Source: Carex sylvatica (taxonomy: Eukaryota > Streptophyta > Magnoliopsida > Poales > Cyperaceae). Taken from it: DNA of 64,000 bases. The stretch spans positions 351,001-415,000 of the forward strand of contig CAXKVR010000002.1 in the NCBI GenBank assembly GCA_964058845.1, written 5' to 3'. The notes under the pieces are model-generated. The model saw nothing but the letters and a program-made list of their open reading frames with translations, was not told the DNA's origin and made no database searches. Shown here piece after piece: positions 58,571 to 64,000 of this stretch (position 1 is its first letter; each line of letters opens with the position of its first letter). Position numbers and translations under genes: made by a program.

Positions 58571-59446
58571 TAGGGCTGGCAAAAAAATTCGAGGTTCGAA
58601 ATTCGATTCGGGTTTGATTCGGGTTTGATTCGAGTTTAATTCGATTCGAAATGGGTTCGAATTGAAACGAACCAAACCAGGTTCGGTTCGGAATTAATTC
58701 AAACCAAACTCAAACCTAGCTTGGTTCGATCGAAATAGGTTCGTGATTTTTTTGTGGTTCGAATCTCATAATAACATCGGTCGTTCATTTACCTAATGAA
58801 ATTAAAATTCAAGATAGAGAGTTATAATTTAACTTAGTCAACATTCCATCGCTCTCAAATCTTAATAACCTAATTCTCTTTCTGCCTCTCCCTAACTCAC
58901 TCTCCCTCTCGCTCCAAAATCTAGTCGACGCTCTCGGCGACTGGCTGTCTCTCCTCTCTCCAGCCTAGATGGCTGTCTCTCCTCTCTCTTCGGCCGTATC
59001 TCCTCCTCCTTCTCTACCTTTCGGATTCTCACTTCATTAGATGGTCTGATCAAGAGTTTGATCGAGTGAGCACTCGAGATACGATTACTTGTTTTACTGT
59101 ATATTTCAGTTATTGTACTTAATCCTCTTTTTACGATTATTTGTTGTGATGTATTTTTTCATGAATAATTTTTCAACTTAAAAACACTCATTTATACTGG
59201 TAAAAGGAAGCCATGTGAATTTTGTCCCACGAGAAAAAAATTAATGTATAAACTACCAGTATAACTAGGGCTGCTAAAAAATAATTTGGTTCGTAATTCG
59301 ATTCGGATTCGATTCGAAAAATGTGTAGTTCGCAATTAATTCGGTTCGAAATAGGTTCAATTCGAAACAAATCAAACCAGATTCGGTTCGAAATTAATTC
59401 AAATCAAACTCAAACCTAAGATAAGTTCGATTCGTTGCCACCCCTA
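58571..59446. mobile_element. Nonautonomous hAT-type element with exact 8-bp target duplication
   Basis: The element starts TAGGGCTGGCAA and ends TTGCCACCCCTA (imperfect TIRs of the hAT type). GTTATGAT lies immediately outside both ends (58563-58570 and 59447-59454). Inside each end is a GGTTCGAA/ATTCGATTCGG-rich block. The right-hand block begins with a second copy of the terminal-like phrase, CTAGGGCTGCTAAAAAA (59267). The centre has pyrimidine-rich phrases CTCTCCTCTCTC repeated near 58950-58985. No transposase frame. Confidence 0.82.
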
Positions 59447-59454
59447 GTTATGAT

Positions 59455-60989
59455 TATCAAATAAACTGGAGGTCAATGCAACCAGCTCTATGCATAAAAT
59501 TAATGGAACAAACATATATATGGACGAAGAAAGAACGCCTCTTTTATTAGATTAATGTGTTACATTTCGAAGCAATAATTATTATATTGTACAGTTAAAC
59601 TACGCCTCTTTTAATTTGTTTTTGGTAATCATCAGATTTAGATTTAACGGCAATGATTCATTGTTATCATTGCGTTGAGATATGGAACAAATCTGATATA
59701 CCTTGTAATCATTAACTTTGATTTTGGTAACATGCGAGCGAGTTGAGAATATTTATTTATTTGGACAACAAATCTGAAATACCCAAAAGTTAAGAGTGGT
59801 GCGATGTGCCGGATTTGCTGTCACATGCCGCTATTTCTTTAACTCAACGACTTAAAACAAACAAAAAAAAGAAATATAACAAAAATTAAGGCAAAATGTA
59901 ATTATGAATCACCAAGACATGTGAATAATCAGGATCAGTATATTAATGTTTTTAATGACGTATAAGTGATATGTTTATTATGAGAAAAATTATTTTGTTT
60001 ACCATAATAATCAAATATTTGAATAATATCCGTATTTCATGTTGTTTTTATTTTCATTAAAAACAATTGTTGAATAATAAGTTAATTTTATTACAATAAC
60101 GGCATTATGTAATCAAATTATATCCTCATTTATATTTGTATATATTTAATATCCGATCTGTATACCTATTTGTTTAATATAACATCTGAACTGTACATGT
60201 ATTCTAAAAATATAAATGGATACGGATATGGTTTCATATTTTTTCTCTCCCAAATCATTAAGAAAATACTAATCAATTCGTTTTTTTCTCTCATTAATTG
60301 CCAGCAAATTAATTAGTATTTCATCATAATTTTTTTAATTATATCTTGATTTTAATTCATATCTATAATGATTTGATTAATAGTATTTTTTTAGTAAGGA
60401 ATACCATATTTCATATAAATTTCCAGTTCAAAATCATTTATCGAAGATTTTTTATTATCTTTATTATAATTCTGATTTTCATGGTAATTATATTGTTGTA
60501 CCACTACAAACAGGGGCGATAATGAGAGGAAAAAAATCAGTAAGTTCCACTATAGTGAGAGAAAAAAGGCAGCAAGTCTTTTGTATTTTTTTATATTCAT
60601 TAAATTTTGTAAATTTTTATATGTTTTTGTCAAACACCTACAAGCTACTCTAAAAAAATATTAGCTCCTTTTAAAATTAAATTACATTACACTAAATCAT
60701 CAGAATTGAGGACAAAAGACAGTTTTCATTAAAAAAAAATTTCAAAATAATAAGTGAAAATTCAAGAGAAAGAAGGGTTGTTCAAGGGATAATAGGTATT
60801 AATTGTGACAATCTCCTTTTCTTTGTTTTTTCATTATTAACTTATGTATTAATTATGAAAGATATGAGAGAGAGTATAAATGGTATATATAGGTACTAAG
60901 AGAGAAAAATTTCTCTAAGCTCTCAAAATTACAATTGATGCGCTTAATATAGCGCTCTCCTTATGTAAAATAAGTACTGTCATTTTGGG
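59455..60989. other. AT-rich intergenic sequence before the inverted array
   Basis: No gene recognised. CCACTACAAACAGGGGCGA at about 60500 resembles a CACTA transposon end, but no partner end was found. Confidence 0.35.
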
Positions 60990-63900
60990 GTTTGCTAGGT
61001 CTTTGTTGTAGTTTTAGTTTTTGAAATGGTCATATCTCACAACCTTTACCTTTGTTTATGTAGATGGAGCTCTCCTTGGAGTGGGCTGCTTTCCTGAAAC
61101 GGCACGCATCCAACAAGCGTGACTTCCTTGCGGTTTCTCTTATAAGATAAGTCTCCTTCACAATATGTCCTCGCTTTTTTAGTTGCACGGTTATTTCTTT
61201 CCGTTTTGGCTGTGTCGTGTACCTGTCCGGTAGAAGTCAGCAAAAGCTGACTTGGCCTTTACATGTTGGAGTTTGCTAGGTCTTTGTTGTAGTTTTAGTT
61301 TTTCAAATGGTCATATCTCACAACCTTTACCTTTGTTTATGTAGATGGAGCTCTCCTCGGAGTGGGCTGCTTTCCTGAAACGGCACGCATCCAGCAGCCG
61401 TGACTTCCTTGCGGTTTCTCTTATAAGATAAGTCTCCTTCACAATATATCCTCGCTTTTTTAGTGGCACGGTTATTTCTTTCCGTTTTGGCTGTGTCGTG
61501 TACCTGTCCGGTAGAAGTCAGCAAAAGCTGACTTGGCCTTTACATGTTGGAGTTTGCTAGGTCTTTGTTGTAGTTTTAGTTTTTCAAATGGTCATATCTC
61601 ACAACCTTTACCTTTGTTTATGTAGATGGAGCTCTCCTTGGAGTGGGCTGCTTTCCTGAAACGGCACGCATCCAACAAGCGTGACTTCCTTGCGGTTTCT
61701 CTTATAAGATAAGTCTCCTTCACAATATGTCCTTGCTTTTTTGGTTGCACGGTTATTTCTTTCCATTTTGGCTGTGTCGTGTACCTGTCCGGTAGAAGTC
61801 AGCAAAAGCTGACTTGGCCTTTACTTGTTGGAGTTCGCTAGGTCTTTGTTATAGTTTTTGTTTTTGAAATGGTCATATCTCACAACCTTACCTTTGTTTA
61901 TGTAGATGGAGCTCTCCTCGGAGTGGGCTGCTTTCCTGAAACGGCACGCATCCAACAACCGTGACTTCCTTGCGGTTTCTCTTATAAGATAAGTCTCCTT
62001 CACAATATATCCTTGCTTTTTTAGTTGCACGGTATTTCTTTCCGTTTTGGCTGTGTCGTGTACCTGTCCGGTAGAAGTCAGCAAAAGCTGACTTGGCCTT
62101 TACATGTTGGAGTTTGCTAGGTCTTTGTTGTAGTTTTAGTTTTTCAAATGGTCATATCTCACAACCTTTACCTTTGTTTATGTAGATGGAGCTCTCCTTG
62201 GAGTGGGCTGCTTTCCTGAAACGGCACGCATCCAACAAGCGTGACTTCCTTGCGGTTTCTCTTATAAGATAAGTCTCCTTCACAATATGTCCTTGCTTTT
62301 TTAGTTGCACGGTTATTTCTTTCCGTTTTGGCTGTGTCGTGTACCTGTCCGGTAGAAGTCAGCAAAAGCTGACTTGGCCTTTACTTGTTGGAGTTTGCTA
62401 GGTCTTCGTTGTAGTTTTTGTTTTTCAAATGGTCATATCTCACAACCTTTACCTTTGTTTATGTAGATGGAGCTCTCCTTGGAGTGGGCTGTTTTCCTGA
62501 AACGGCACGCATCCAACAAGCGTGACTTCCTTGCGGTTTCTCTTATAAGATAAGTCTCCTTCACAATATGTCCTTGCTTTTTAGTTGCACGGTTATTTCT
62601 TTCCGTTTTGGCTGTGTCGTGTACCTGTCCGGTAGAAGTCAGCAAAAGCTGACTTGGCCTTTACATGTTGGAGTTTGCTAGGTCTTTGTTGTAGTTTTAG
62701 TTTTTGAAATGGTCATATCTCACAACCTTTACCTTTGTTTATGTAGATGGAGCTCTCCTTGGAGTGGGCTGTTTTCCTGAAACGGCACGCATCCAACAAG
62801 CGTGACTTCCTTGCGGTTTCTCTTATAAGATAAGTCTCCTTCACAATATGTCCTTGCTTTTTAGTTGCACGGTTATTTCTTTCCGTTTTGGCTGTGTCGT
62901 GTACCTGTCCGGTAGAAGTCAGCAAAAGCTGACTTGCCTTTACATGTTGGAGTTTGCTAGGTCTTTGTTGTAGTTTTAGTTTTTGAAATGGTCATATCTC
63001 ACAACCTTTACCTTTGTTTATGTAGATGGAGCTCTCCTTGGAGTGGGCTGCTTTCCTGAAACGGCACGCATCCAACAAGCGTGACTTCCTTGCGGTTTCT
63101 CTTATAAGATAAGTCTCCTTCACAATATGTCCTTGCTTTTTTAGTTGCACGGTTATTTCTTTCCGTTTTGGCTGTGTCGTGTACCTGTCCAGTAGAAGTC
63201 AGCAAAAGCTGACTTGGCCTTTACATGTTGGAGTTTGCTAGGTCTTTGTTGTAGTTTTAGTTTTTGAAATGGTCATATCTCACAACCTTTACCTTTGTTT
63301 ATGTAGATGGAGCTCTCCTTGGAGTGGGCTGCTTTCCTGAAACGGCACGCATCCAACAAGCGTGACTTCCTTGCGGTTTCTCTTATAAGATAAGTCTCCT
63401 TCACAATATGTCCTCGCTTTTTTAGTTGCACGGTTATTTCTTTCTGTTTTGGCTGTGTCGTGTACCTGTCCGGTAGAAGTCAGCAAAAGCTGACTTGGCC
63501 TTTACATGTTGGAGTTTGCTAGGTCTTTGTTGTAGTTTTAGTTTTTCAAATGGTCATATCTCACAACCTTTACCTTTGTTTATGTAGATGGAGCTCTCCT
63601 CGGAGTGGGCTGCTTTCCTGAAACGGCACGCATCCAGCAGCCGTGACTTTCTTGCGGTTTCTCTTATAAGATAAGTCTCCTTCACAATATATCCTCGCTT
63701 TTTTAGTTGCACGGTTATTTCTTTCCGTTTTGGCTGTGTCGTGTACCTGTCCGGTAGAAGTCAGCAAAAGCTGACTTGGCCTTTACATGTTGGAGTTTGC
63801 TAGGTCTTTGTTGTAGTTTTAGTTTTTCAAATGGTCATATCTCACAACCTTTACCTTTGTTTATGTAGATGGAGCTCTCCTTGGAGTGGGCTGTTTTCCT

Positions 63901-64000
63901 GAAACGGCACGCATCCAACAAGCGTGACTTCCTTGCGGTTTCTCTTATAAGATAAGTCTCCTTCACAATATGTCCTTGCTTTTTAGTTGCACGGTTATTT
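60990..64000 (-). repeat. Satellite array 3, inverted, at least 10.7 monomers, cut by the window end
   Basis: Same ~280-bp family read on the minus strand, with anchor points at 61243, 61524, 61805, 62084, 62365, 62645, 62925, 63205, 63486 and 63767. The left border cuts a monomer inside GACCTAGCAAAC, not at the GTAAAGG/ACAAAGG phase used by arrays 1 and 2. The monomers are mixtures of the types in arrays 1 and 2 (one GACC/AAATACCG type at 62084, several GCAAGGACAT types, CAGCTGC/CGGCTGC types). The hairpin is intact in each. Confidence 0.96.

Noticed and set aside
60495..60520. CACTA transposon terminus (CCACTACAAACAGGGG)
   Set aside because: No matching inverted end, target duplication or transposase was found in the window.

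Overview
The window is nuclear DNA of a flowering plant, most likely a eudicot. The evidence is intron-split plant genes (cytosolic ribosomal protein eL24, gibberellin 3-oxidase, the strigolactone enzyme CCD8, an IQ67-domain-type protein), AT-rich intergenic DNA, MITE and hAT elements, and a large satellite block. I saw no intact, unbroken gene anywhere. Every recognisable coding region is truncated, frameshifted or carries a premature stop. I saw no tRNA, rRNA or prokaryotic operon. The species cannot be named from the sequence alone.

Layout. (1) 1-2525 is unique left flank with a 41-bp minisatellite, a TSD-flanked MITE and the 3' end of a gibberellin 3-oxidase exon. (2) 2526-23849 is a 21,324-bp unit: the rest of the GA3ox exon, a membrane-protein-like open frame, a Mutator-type MITE, an eL24 (RPL24) gene with one nonsense codon, a PHD-finger pseudogene, then 42 monomers of a ~280-bp satellite. 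(3) 23850 onward is a tandem second copy of that unit at about 99.9% identity outside the satellite, ending in a longer array of 56 monomers that stops at 49077. (4) 49078-55000 is a cluster of gene fragments: a broken CCD8 exon, a broken IQD-like exon, exon-like pieces of unrecognised minus-strand genes, and a 244-bp direct repeat. (5) 55000-60989 is AT-rich intergenic DNA with a MITE and a hAT-type element that has an exact 8-bp target duplication. (6) 60990-64000 is the same satellite in the opposite orientation, running off the window.

The main feature is the satellite, about 109 monomers in three blocks and both orientations. Each monomer is 279-281 bp and carries a perfect 8-bp stem with a 4-nt loop; the variants I found change the loop and leave the stem intact. 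Marked variants recur at multi-monomer spacing, which indicates higher-order repeats made by repeated local duplication. The flanks of the two 21-kb copies are almost identical while their arrays differ in monomer order and number, so the array rearranges faster than the flanks mutate. The duplication junction lies inside a satellite monomer, joined to the GA3ox exon through a 4-bp microhomology.

Limits: identity figures, monomer counts and higher-order periods were read by eye. Gene names rest on recalled family motifs, not on a search.
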